Assembly (NCBI GenBank): GCA_020740775.1
Contig: JAHEWK010000040.1
Coordinates: 1 to 64,000, forward strand
Length of the DNA stretch: 64,000 nucleotides
Direction of reading: 5' to 3'
Origin: Ilyonectria destructans
Lineage: Eukaryota > Ascomycota > Sordariomycetes > Hypocreales > Nectriaceae
The notes below the pieces were generated by a model that was not told the origin of the DNA, made no database searches, and saw only the letters and a program-made list of their open reading frames with translations. Made by a program: the position numbers and the translations under genes. Shown here one piece after another: positions 10,721 through 21,432 of this stretch (positions within the stretch are counted from its first letter, which is position 1; each line of letters begins with the position of its first letter).

Positions 10721-11640
10721 TCATTGTGGCCGACTGGTTATTTTGATGGCGTTCTCTGGAATTGTACCCGCACCAAACAGCTGAGCGACGAGGTCAGCTG
10801 AAAGTGCCTCGTCAGCTGTGATTGGTGTGTTCCCAAAAGATTCATCTGCATGGCCTATCCCCTGCAAGATTTCAGGGACTAGCAGGGCTGTGCTGGAAAT
10901 GGCTTGACATGGGTCTTCAGTTGAGGCTGTGGATACCTTGAACTCGTCAGCCGCTGAGTGCAACCAGCACCGGGGATCAAGCCAGCTGTGACCTCAGGCA
11001 ATCTGAAGTGCTGCTGGAAGAAACAAACATTAGGTCACACTACTTTGTGATTCGACGGTCAGCCCAACATTCCCCATTGTATGCCCACGCTGGGCGACCA
11101 ATCCAAGTTTTTATTGGTCTTACGTATGAGGGCGACTTCAAAGTCACCGCCTAGCTGAACAGGCAAACATGCATCAGTCATTCCGTTTATTGGATACTAG
11201 TTTAGAAATCGAGAACTTCAACAAAAGGTGGTGTGAACAATACCACTCACCGGCATTCCCTCGATAGCCGCAATTAAAGGCTTGCGCACGGCACTCATCC
11301 CCGCGCAAAGGTTCCCGAGGTAGCGGCAACCCCCGCGGCCTCGGCGTCTAGCGCTGCGATCTCTTTAATATCATATCCGCACCGGCTGTCACAAGGGCCT
11401 GTCAGTTCAATTGCCGGGGTCGCCAAGCTTCCGTGGGGCATTTACCGGGGAAAAAACGTGTTGCTTCCGGTGACAATGATGGCCCGCACAGCCTTATCCG
11501 CTGCAGCTAGCGATAGCTTGTCCAGAAAGACTGAGATAGCTCGCCAGAGAGCGCATTTCGCTTCGTGGGTCGGTTGAGGGTGGGGACTCGTACTCCTTCA
11601 GCGGGAGTGAAGTCTCGTACCAATTCTTGACTCATGGTCA
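10721..11640 (-). pseudogene. Enoyl-CoA hydratase/isomerase pseudogene
   Basis: Pieces of a crotonase-family protein can be followed in order on the minus strand: the start MSQELVRDFTPAEGVRV with TLNRPTKRNAL, then FLDKLSLAAADKAVRAIIVTG, GADIKEIAALDAEAAG, RYLGNLCAGMSAVRKPLIAA, GGDFEVALI and a C-terminal TADEALSADLVAQLFG. Intact fungal homologues (about 250-260 aa) catalyse hydration of 2-enoyl-CoA in fatty-acid oxidation. Introns remain recognisable (for example GTGAGT after the EGMP codons near 11250). Single-base and small indels between 11540 and 11310 break the frame several times, so no full protein can be made. Confidence 0.75.
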
Positions 11641-12659
11641 AGTCCCGAAAGAAGCAAAGAAGAAAGATAGCGTGTAGAATGCTGAGGGGGCACCCAGAGT
11701 CAGCTGAGGCGTGGAGCTTGGGATAGTTAAATTGCCAATTGGAGATGACTTTTTGAGGATACACCAAGGATCAACTCTTATTGGCCGGTGTCTATTGGCT
11801 CAAACACTTGTGCGACCTCCAAAATTCGGGCTCAGAATGTCGATCAATTGACACGTAGTATGGCCAGACATGTCTTTGACCGACTCGGCATACGACATGT
11901 ACACGGCTCGGCGCATACAGCTGGCGGCACGCCACGAGGCTATGCGCTCGACTTGCCGTCAATTGAATTGAAGGATTTTGGCGGAGGAGGTTGGTCCGCC
12001 GTGTCCGCATTACTAGAGTAAGAAATGCATGTTGGCGACCTGTCTCTATTGGGTTGAAGCAGGTTGCTATTGCCGTTAGTGAAGCTCGTCCTGTCGCGGC
12101 GGTGACGGGCGGGGGTGTGACTTGTCACAAATGGGCCACATCGAGCAATCTCAACCCCTCTTTGTCCAACTAAAAACGTCACTAACCCCTTCTTATTCCA
12201 GCTATCCCGCTTCGTCCGGTTCGTGCCTAAACAGGGCCCGGAGGAACTAGCATTGACAGGAGGGTCCGGCTGACAATCGCCGCGCTAGTCGGGCCGTGCG
12301 GTTCATGGGCACGCTAGCCATTGTCATATTACGCTAGTTCAAGAGGCTTCACGTTGTTAGAGTACATCCATGCACGATGCTGCAGTTCTCGGGTGTTGAA
12401 GATGTCTATCGAGTCTTCTTGATTCTGGACTCGTGAGGCTACTATGATCTATGCGGTTAGTATGGCCACTTGGCAGTCACGTACACGCTAAACCTCATCC
12501 TAGGGTGAGAGGTGGTTCCATTCATTAACATTGTCATGTGGCTGGTGTTACTTGCGCCTGTTTTCCACTATCGAGTCGCTATGTATGGGACAAAGGCAGT
12601 GACGACAATTCCGCATGAGAGAACGAGAAAAGAGAGAGGCTAGGAAGCCATGAGTTGCA
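11641..12659. other. Intergenic, no supported gene
   Basis: About 1 kb with only short uncharacterised frames. The end abuts the duplicated promoter segment at 12660. Nothing recognisable is seen. Confidence 0.4.
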
Positions 12660-13250
12660 CCACTTAAACCTGGTCTGATGACAGTGAAAAAAGTTCTAGC
12701 CGATCTGCCCAAGCTACACTCCTCCACTCCCTCAAGCTTATCTTGTTAGTCCACTGGATTTTGATACCATCACCGTTAAAACTGCAATCTTAATTTCATC
12801 TCACCTTGGCCTCTCTAAACAAGAACGAGGCTTCATAATATGCAGAACTTCTCAGAACGGCTTGAGCCCGGCATGAGGCCCATGCCTCTCTCCTTCAGCT
12901 ACGGGGTGTTGGACACCCCTCGCTTCTCAACAGTCACCGCAGCCTTCCAGCATCATGTAGCCATGAGGGCCGATGCCATCGCTACTCGGGACCTCTCAAC
13001 TCAGCCTCCATCCCAGATCACGTATGGTGAGCTTGCCCCGAGCAGTGCCAGACTTGCACGGAAGCTGCAAGGTCTGGGCGTGGTACCAGGACATCCTGTA
13101 CCCCTTGTCGTCAAGAGTGGTATCGATATGCTCGTGGGTATCATGTCCGTTCTCAGCTCTCGTGCTCAATATGTGCCTCTTGATGGAACGGTTGTTTCCG
13201 ATGCAACCCTGAAGTTTGTTTTAGAGCAGACCCGAGGGCATACTGTCTTG
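12660..13250 (+). repeat. Segmental duplication, copy B
   Basis: Partner of 1741-2331, gap-free over 591 bp. This copy continues into the complete NRPS-like gene, so it is the likely donor or the better-preserved copy. It covers 180 bp of upstream sequence plus the first 411 bp of coding sequence. Confidence 0.9.
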
Positions 13251-16033
13251 GCTTTACGGTCTACCCGTCATCGGCTATCTCATATTGATGAATCCAACGT
13301 TGTAGCCATTCACGATTTGGACTATGTCGATGGTACTCGCCAAAATGTTACCAACCTCGTCGATCAGTCACTCAGTGATCTTGGTACACAAGTCGGTCGG
13401 GTACTCAATATCAGCTTTAATATAGGTAAGTATTCCAAGGTTGTTGTCAGTCGTTCACAGTGTCGACTCATACCATTACAGCCGCATGGGAGATACTCGG
13501 TTGTCTTGTGAATAGAGGCACTCTAATCCCTCGTGGCCCAGGCTGGCGAAAAGCCTTACAAGAGGTAAGACAGATTGACCACCAGGAATTCATCAGAAGT
13601 TCACGTCTAACCACGATGCAGGTCGACGTCCTTGTGTGTGCCCCAAGCATATTGGCCAAATACAACCCTGTGCACTATCCCAATATCAAAGTTGTGGCTA
13701 CAGCTGGCGAGCCTTCATCCCAACGGTATATTTCACTTGAATCATATATCCTGGTCTAGGTCTGCGTCTGCATACTAATCCTTGCCTAGACTTGCTGATC
13801 TATGGGCCTCGCACTGCACGTATTACAATTGCTGTGGCCCTTCAGAGACCATCATTGTCAACACCATGCACAAGCACCAAACCTACCTGCCATTGTCTAT
13901 TGGCGCACCAACACCAAACAATAATGTTCCCATACTCAATGATGACAGCCAGCCAACCGACATTGGTGAGATTGGTGCCATGTGGGCTGGCGGGTTAGGG
14001 GTCACCCGTGGCTACGTCAGTTTGCCAGAGAGGACAGCCGAGAGATACGCTCACGATCCCTTTATGAACGATGAGTAAGTATATGAGATATACGGGCGGA
14101 TTTCCCACGTGCTAACCGGGGTAGGTCTAAAATATACAACACGGGGGACCTTTGCAGCTGGAACGTCGATAGGTCCGTTCACATCCTAGGTCGCGTTAAC
14201 GATAGAGTCAAAGTCAGGGTAAGAAGAATTGAAATGCATTGACCACACTTCAGAGACGCTAAGACTCAATTGCAGGGATTTAGAGAGGAGTTTAAGGGTG
14301 TAGTCACTTCCATGAACTCCTGTCCAGCCGTCAACCGAGCCGCAGCTCTGCTCACTGGGGGAGAAATTCATGGTTTTCTCACTCCAAAAGACTGCGATCT
14401 TGGGAAGGTGGTAGATCATGTCAAGAGCCGTCAACCATACTACGCCATCCCAACTCATTTCCACTTGCTGGACACATTCCCCATGACTGTCAATGGAAAG
14501 ATTGACAAAAAAGTCCTCAGAGCTAGAGAGTCCTTGGCTGAGAAGAGCTCTCCCACTGAGGAGAAAACCTCTACAGAAGTCATTGCTTCTCCTAAGCCTG
14601 CGGTCATCAGCCACTCGCGATCCGACAGCTCGACTTCAAGCCTCACACAAGTCAGCTATGCCTCCGAAAAATCAGAAGCTACTGTTGTTGAAGAGAGCAT
14701 CGACCTCGAAGCAGCGCTTCCTGAAAAGAGGCAAAGGAAACGTATGCGGGGTCTCCGACATCGCATCCTCATTGTGTATCGCCTCTTGTTCACTCTGGTT
14801 GGCATCTTCAACATCGCAGCTGCTCTCGCAGTCATTCTCTCTGGTATCCAAAGAGAATGGCTAGGTACAGTTCTAGCGATCAACCTCGCCCTTGCCGTTC
14901 TTATTCGACAGGACTTCATTATCAATGCCCTATACACGATAACGTGTAGTATACCCAAGCCCTGGCCACTCGCTATCAGATCTCGATGCGCCAAGATTTA
15001 TCACCTTGGTGGCGTTCACTCTGGCGCTGCAATTAGCGCCGGCGCCTGGCTCCTCGCTTCCAACATTGGCAATGTTGTGTGCATGACTTCAAAATGCTCT
15101 AACTGGGGCCATCAGTCGCTGGCTGTAAACATCATCTCTTGGATGCTTTTGGCTCTCTTCTTCGTCATGTTTGTAATGGCGTATCCATCAGTCCGAAAAG
15201 CACACCATGATTTATTTGAGAAAACGCATCGCTTTATTGGATGGGTTATGCTTGGTCTCTTTTGGGCCCAAGTGGTTCTTACCTATAATGATACTAAGGA
15301 CTTAAGCACATCTTTGGGCAGCACCTGCGTACAGTCAGCCTCATTCTGGCTCCTCACTATTACCACTGCCAGCATTGCTTTATCTTGGGTTTTTCTACGA
15401 AAGGTACCTGTTCAAGCAGAAGTCCTCTCCGATCACGCCATCAGACTTCATTTTGACTATACAGTCCCAGTCAATGGGTCATTTACTCGCTTGTCTAAGC
15501 ATCCTCTGCTCGAGTGGCATTCCTTTGCCACCATCCCAGCTCCAGAGCCTGCAAATAGCCGCCCTAAAGGCTATTCCCTCATTATCTCAAACGCAGGCGA
15601 CTGGACTAAGGCAATGATAAAAGAGGAACTGACTCATATTTGGACTCGTGGAGTTCCTACGTGCGGCGTTATGCGTATCACTACTCTTTTTAACCGTGTT
15701 ATCCTGATCGCAACTGGATCTGGCATCGGACCTATGTTAGGCCACATTCAAAGTCCTTCTTGCCAGATACAGCTAATTTGGTCAACATCTCGACCAGAGC
15801 AAACGTTTGGAAAGGATCTGTGTAACGTTATCAAGGCCCAGATACCTAACGCAGTTATCCATGACACCAAGAGATTTGGCCGCCCAGATCTAGTCAAGAT
15901 GGGTTATAATCTTGTGCAAAGTTTCAAGGCGGAGGCTGTGATTATTATTGCAAACGAGAAGGTTACTAAGAAGGTTGTTTATGGTCTTGAGACTCGGGGT
16001 GTTCTTGCATATGGGGCGATTTGGGATAGCTGA
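12840..16033 (+). CDS. NRPS-like adenylation protein with membrane and ferredoxin-reductase-like C-terminus
   Basis: Six exons (12840-13425, 13482-13564, 13622-13725, 13790-14074, 14125-14218, 14276-16033) join in frame to 969 residues. Residues ~20-465 are an adenylation domain: SFNIAAWEILG, YYNCCGPSE (A5), GEIGAMWAGGLGVTRGY (A6), YNTGDL (A7), GRVNDRVKVRGFR (A8) and the terminal NGKIDKK lysine motif. There is no carrier-protein domain. After a Ser/Thr-rich linker, several membrane helices occupy about residues 545-770. A soluble tail with ATGSGIGPMLG resembles FAD/NAD reductase folds. An A-domain fused to a membrane reductase is a known fungal NRPS-like architecture of unclear product. The ATP-binding A3 loop, expected near residue 165, is absent, so the domain may be inactive. 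Expression probably shares the upstream sequence duplicated at 1741. Confidence 0.8.
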
Positions 16034-17640
16034 GGTGGATTATTAGATGGTTTAAATGCTTGATTTGTTGTAGAGATTATAATCATGCGTGATTAAGAAT
16101 CACATGCAAACGATGACTGGGATGAATTCACCCTTAATACACTAATACAACGCTGGCCTATATAAAGCGACATTGTACTGGGCATTTCTAACCTTTGTTT
16201 TTTTATCCCGGCAAGTATTGCACGCATGTGCTGTTATAATTCCGCGTCCTCTCTGGGATTCTGTCAACATATTAGCTATCGACATGCTGGTTCTAACACG
16301 AGAAGAAAGTAAAGGATTGAATTTAATACTAGCCAGAAACTAGAAACAAGACAAAGCTCGGTTCTTGGAAATTTTAAATCTTGAAGAACGCTGGAATAAA
16401 GCGACCTGGCGTTTCCAGGAAATGGAGAGCTATCATATTATAATTTCATTAACGTCAGCGCATATTGCCAACCGGGACCCCTTGAGGAACATCAGGACCT
16501 AAGAGAGTTTGCTATGGATTAGGTAACCACTAGTATAACCCTGGCCATTTTCAGCCGCTGCTGTCGTGCATGACCAAGCAGTACGAAAGTGAGGTTTTCG
16601 AGAGTTTTCCTATCCAGCATAGAACAAAAAAGAATAAGGGAAAAAGGAAAAAGGAAAAAGGAAAGAAAGACTACCTATCTAGTTACTATTTTAATTTGAT
16701 CTCAGATCAAACTATCAAAAATGACTGAAATTGAACAGATTTCATCTGCCCTCTAGACTTTTATTCCATCCAAGTCGATGAATAGAGCTAGATCATCCCC
16801 GCCAGAGTCTGGTCCTGGTACCAACTACCTCAACAATCTTATATTTCTAATTTTTTCATCTCTAACTGTTTCACCTATTAGCAAGAGTACAAGTGGTATA
16901 TCGATTTTCATACGCTTCCTCTACATGCTTATATACCAGCTTCGATGCTCGCTCGGCCTATGTCTCTTTCGCCTCAGTTGGAGCTTTGTCACCAGAGGAC
17001 AAGCTATCGGATATAGGTCTTTCATTAACGAGCTTTTCCAGTGCTACAAGAGTGGCTCTGCAAGGGATGATTCCGCATCCTTCCCATCGAGACCAAGACT
17101 TTCATTGGACGGGACTGGATCCTCAGCGTCGGTTGGCTTCTGCAGAGGGCTGTTGGGAGGAGTTGTTTGTTGTGAAGGGGAGGGTTGAAATGTACAGCAT
17201 TTGCAACAATGGACGGGGCTGTTACAGAGCTAGGCAGTAGAATTAGCGCCCACCCGCCTTCTCGTCGTGATAGTATTAAGCGAGGTGAGCCGCTCTAAAA
17301 CTTAACAACAGAATACTAAGCTGAATTTGGTAGACCCTGCTGCGTATGACCTCGCACTACAACTTGATGGACTACCCTTGCTCTTCCAACAGCTGGAGCG
17401 TACTTAGAACAAGTATCAATGACATATGCTGTGCTCGCCATTACGACGCGGCCTCTGGCAGGACCTCCGGGAAAACAGAGTAACCTCCCCTATATGGGGC
17501 GGACTGAATGTGCTGGCGCCGCAGGCAGCGACGGCGATGATACGGGTATTCTCGAGGCCTCCGCCACCCTTAGCTTGGTGATCGTCTTGAATACTGGGAC
17601 GTCTCCAAGAGCTCCTCACTCATCTTTTCTCTGTCGCGAC
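16034..17640. other. Intergenic, AT-rich
   Basis: The first ~150 bp are 3' flank of the NRPS-like gene. Purine-rich AAAAGG repeats lie at 16627-16670. Frames at 16778-17240 (up to 136 codons) overlap in different registers and show no known domain. No promoter or element ends were recognised. Confidence 0.35.
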
Positions 17641-18004
17641 CTCATACGGCACGACAGCTTGCAGGTGACACGTGCAACTTCTCCGCCAGGATTGTTCCCG
17701 CGAAAAACCTACCACGTAACACGAGACCATTACACTGGATAGAATCTCTCTGCACGTGTCAACGACACGCTCTTGATTGCGAATTCGGATTGTCTGACGC
17801 ATTCGCTGCCGCTTACACGGGACCCAAAGGCGCTCCATCAGGCAACACCATTCTACCGCGTGACCTTCTGTTCTCGTGGGGCATGTATTCCAAGACGGCG
17901 AAATACAGTCCTTCTGGGTCTCATTCACTACAAGAAAGCACGTAAAAATTATCGCAGGTGAGTGACATACCCGACTATATGAATTTGTAAATGAGAATGT
18001 CTGA

Positions 18005-18430
18005 TTGACCGCGATGGCCCTCTCAAGAATGTTTGTAACTATGAACACCGACGCACCTTTCCAGATTTTGTCCGTGTCGACACCGCTCCACTTTGGTAAG
18101 GCATACCAGTCTCCTACCCGCATACACAGAGTTGAAGCTGACTCGTCGCCCTTTGCAGGCTCCGTCGAGATTGACGAAAGCGTCGTCTTTTCCGTCTCCA
18201 TGGCCTTCTTACCCACCAAGAGTATGGCGGAGCTAGCAGAAGGCGAGTACCCTTTCAGAGAATCGCAAGATACCCCGGGCGGTTACCTTAGCCACGGATG
18301 GGTGGATGATACCCTTGTAGTCGGCGCGGGACTACGTGACGAGGTATACGATAGTATCCACCTGCCTGTTGTTACTGCACTTCGCGGCCACACTTCGTGC
18401 TCGGATGGAGGGCAAGATATACTGGAGTGA
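18005..18430 (+). CDS. Hypothetical protein fragment
   Basis: A 141-codon frame containing an intron-like segment (GTAAGG at 18095 to TTTGCAG at 18159) that also reads open. The downstream part has a protein-like composition (for example SVEIDESVVFSVSMAFLPT and YLSHGWVDDTLVVG). Coding-like sequence may extend upstream to about 17650 in shifted frames (RIVPAKNLPRNT and LSDAFAAAYTGPKGAPSG), with stops between. I do not recognise the family. It is probably a decayed gene and overlaps the end of the NB-ARC fragment on the other strand. Confidence 0.3.
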   Translation: MTAMALSRMFVTMNTDAPFQILSVSTPLHFGKAYQSPTRIHRVEADSSPFAGSVEIDESVVFSVSMAFLPTKSMAELAEGEYPFRESQDTPGGYLSHGWVDDTLVVGAGLRDEVYDSIHLPVVTALRGHTSCSDGGQDILE

Positions 18431-18662
18431 ACGAATGGACGCATCCATGCACGCTGTACCCTCGTGACTCTGCCTGCTGGACTGTTGTAGGTGGATCAGC
18501 CTCTACAAGCCCGTGGCTACATAATATTCTCATGATTCCATGAAACTTGAGCATATTGTTCGTCATCTCGGCAAGCCACCCGGGCCCATCCACTCCACCA
18601 TCTTTCAAAAGATCATACCATAAATCTTCATTGCTGAAATAAGCCCATTGTCGGAGAAGCAT
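18372..18662 (-). pseudogene. NB-ARC/TPR-type NLR fragment
   Basis: The 96-codon frame reads LLRQWAYFSNEDLWYDLLKDG, then a segment with MRILCSHGLVEA and ESRGYSVHGCVHSF. This matches the winged-helix region after the nucleotide-binding domain of fungal NB-ARC/TPR signalling proteins. No P-loop lies upstream and no TPR array downstream, so it is an isolated relic. The preceding minus-strand frame at 18757-19104 (115 codons) may be related but has no motif I recognise. Confidence 0.6.
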
Positions 18663-19935
18663 GGCTGCGATCGGGCTTTGCTGCTCGATGTGCTTATATG
18701 AAATACCCTATGTCAAGTATAAGGTTTGGTCGTATGATGGCAGTTGCGGGGCTTCTTTATGCAATTGCAGCCATGATACCATCTTTCTCTTCAGGATTTT
18801 CTTGCTTCAATTTCATATGAAATGCTCCGAGTGATGCGACGCACACAATGTCTGCGTCATGCCCGGCAGCTAGTTGCCTGAAAAAATCGACTTGTACGAA
18901 GACGTTGCTATGACGTAGCGTCGTGTCTTGGTTTGTTTGCACCCCTTGGTCCAGATCGTGCTGGGGCTTTTGTCGGACCAGTCCGGGTCCACCAAGGAGC
19001 GTCCAGAATTCATCCCCCTCCTTGATAGGTTCCGAGTTCTTTTCCTCGACCTGGGACGGCATTATACCTCGGGAAAACGACGCGTATGCGAATGGAAGAT
19101 CCAATGGCTATATCACTATTGAACAGTAAAGGGAATTGTACGAGACTTAAGGGTTTGGAGGATAATAGCAATGCAGAGCAATGCTAAGGTATGGCTACGC
19201 TTGACGTCAAATACATTGACTGCTGCATCGTGCACTACGTCATAATTATCCTTGCGATCAATAGCTTCGTGGTTACCCCTCTTCCGAGTCAAACGTCAAC
19301 AAATCTGCAGGGGATCCAAACGCGCCGTTGTCGTATGTAAAAAGAGTTTGGATTAGGAGATGACATCAAGGACACTTCCAAGTGACAGATCACAAACAAG
19401 CTAAGGAAGCAAAGGCTTAATATCATCCACCGTCCGGAGACTTTGGCGAGGGAGACGAGGCAATTATGCCCGAGAACGACCCGATCACGTCTGAGAGTTA
19501 CATTCTTGATTCACTTCCAGCCATTGACGTAATGTCCAAAACATTCTTCCAGCCATGATGATCCTCTCTGCTAACAGCGCAACCTGCTAAACGTTCATTT
19601 AACCAGTATTTAAAAAGTCGTTTCTATCGGAAGAGATGAAAGAGATGAAAAATATATCTTCATTCCTTATTTCATCTCTTCATAAAAACTATTTTATTTT
19701 TAAAATCCCATTATATCGAAGCGCTATTGTAGTGCCACGACAGGAGCTTAAGTACCAAACCGAGTTCGGCGATCCCCCTAGAATTGTACTAGACGAGCCG
19801 AAAAAGGAATGTGGGAGTGAGTGCAAATTGGTGCCTCGCGACTAGCCGACTGCGGCGATAACGCCTATAAAATCAGCACCGACAGCGCCTCAAGTTTAGC
19901 GTCGCCGGAACCTCACCGGATCAGAATGCGTTGCC
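18663..19935. other. Intergenic
   Basis: Contains an unrecognised 115-codon minus-strand frame (18757-19104), then a ~0.8-kb stretch with no convincing frame. A TATA-like ctataaaat at about 19864 sits upstream of the ATG at 19936. Confidence 0.35.
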
Positions 19936-21025
19936 ATGGAGGAGAATACATATGAAGAGCACTATCACATGTCCCACAGCTATCCTGGTTTCACCACTCA
20001 CCTGGAGACATCGAACCTTGGGGCCATCACCACGAATCAACAATCCATGGATTGCCTCAAGCAGTTTGAGGAAATGAGCCATCCATTCGCCGCACAGCTT
20101 TCGCAAGCAGCCGAGAATTGGCAGCAGGAACACACTCCAGGCCTAAATTCGTGGCCCTTGCTGTATGAAGAGAAACAATGGAGCATCCCCTGGGATTTTG
20201 TGGCATCTCAACACCTGACAGAGGATCCTGCCATCGCAACATCTCCGCAGGTGGTCTCCTCATACACAGAAGGTAGCTTTGGCGGTGCGTACGATTCACA
20301 AGATTTAGCGAGAGGAAATCGTCAGACCTCACTAATCGCATGCATCACATGTCGGTACTTTTTTCGCAGTTGTTGTGTGTTGGCCAAGGCCGCAGTCTCC
20401 ATAGAAACAGAACACTTGATTGGCTGGGATAAGCGATCCTGGTGTGACCGTTGGTGGAGCACATCCTCCGATGAGAGGAGAGACAACAACGCCACACCTA
20501 AATGAAGCATCATTGGCTCCTTCGAGTGACAAACAAGGGTGGGGTAAAAGGGGCGGGGGGAGGGGGGGATCCACGGTTCGCCCGCCCAGCTGGAACCCCC
20601 AGCCCGGGCGGCTCAGCCTGCTTCTCCCCACCCTGCCCAAGGCCTTCGAGACAGATCGCCTTTTACTGAGGGGTACCATAGCAGCGATGATCCCAGAAAG
20701 GGGCCGGGGGAGAAGCCACCCTTTCCCGACCAAAAACGCAATTAAGAGGAATAGTCCCGCGATGGTGAGACGACCGGCTGAGTCGACCGAGGAGGTGAAG
20801 GCCCGGGCGGCGCACAACCAGGTCGAACAGGAGTATCGCAAGTGGCTGAACTCGCATTTTGAGGTCACTATCGTCGAGTTAATAATAGCAAAGGGACGAT
20901 CATCAGCGGACTTCACCGTCAGCTTACCTGCCCATGCGCTCATTGGCTGCCGAACTGCCTTGCTTGGTTGCTTTTGCCAGCCACAGCGCTTATATAGCGT
21001 ACCCGGTTCTCCAATGATTTTATGA
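19936..21025 (+). pseudogene. Truncated bHLH transcription-factor remnant
   Basis: A start codon at 19936, preceded by a TATA-like motif, opens a polar frame (about 135 good codons) of the kind found N-terminal to fungal bHLH domains. In the frame 20420-21025 a KARAAHNQVEQEYRKWLNSHFE block is a clear basic region plus helix 1. The expected loop and helix 2 are missing after about 20870, where sequence becomes non-homologous. A GC-rich run (20540-20630, with poly-G and CCCGCCC) lies between the two parts and may be an insertion. It is probably not functional. A long minus-strand frame here (20332-21153) looks like a shadow. Confidence 0.5.
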
Positions 21026-21432
21026 GGCTGGTTTCTCTTGCGTCCCTTGGATGGTGGAGTGGAGATCTTGGATTGGAACTTTGCGGCAGATTCCGAAGGG
21101 GCTGCACTAATTGGCTTGGGAAAGGACAGCTGCCAACCAGGAAATCGCCGCAAGTTCTTTCGCCGCGGTAGCCTAGAACAGATCTTCAGTCCTAGGCCTT
21201 TAAAATTGTTTTAGGCCCTCCGTGCCTGATATTTCTGTCCATCTTGGAAACTCTTCACAAATAGTGCCTCTCAGAATGAGCATCCCTGATTCTTGATATT
21301 CGCAGTACGAGCTCCTACATCGCAACTAATGAGGCCGAGGAGCCAGCACAGCAACACCCTCGCGTATTATCATTGACCCCGGTGCTAAATGGCTGAGGAT
21401 CAAGTTTACATTGGACCTTGGATCAATTAGAG

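Noticed and set aside
17620..18219. 199-codon minus-strand frame
   Set aside because: No known domain, and unusual composition. The opposite strand has better protein-like segments and an intron with proper signals.
20332..21153. 273-codon minus-strand frame
   Set aside because: Its sequence has no recognisable domain, and it overlaps a recognisable bHLH block on the other strand. A GC-rich region lacking stops explains its length.
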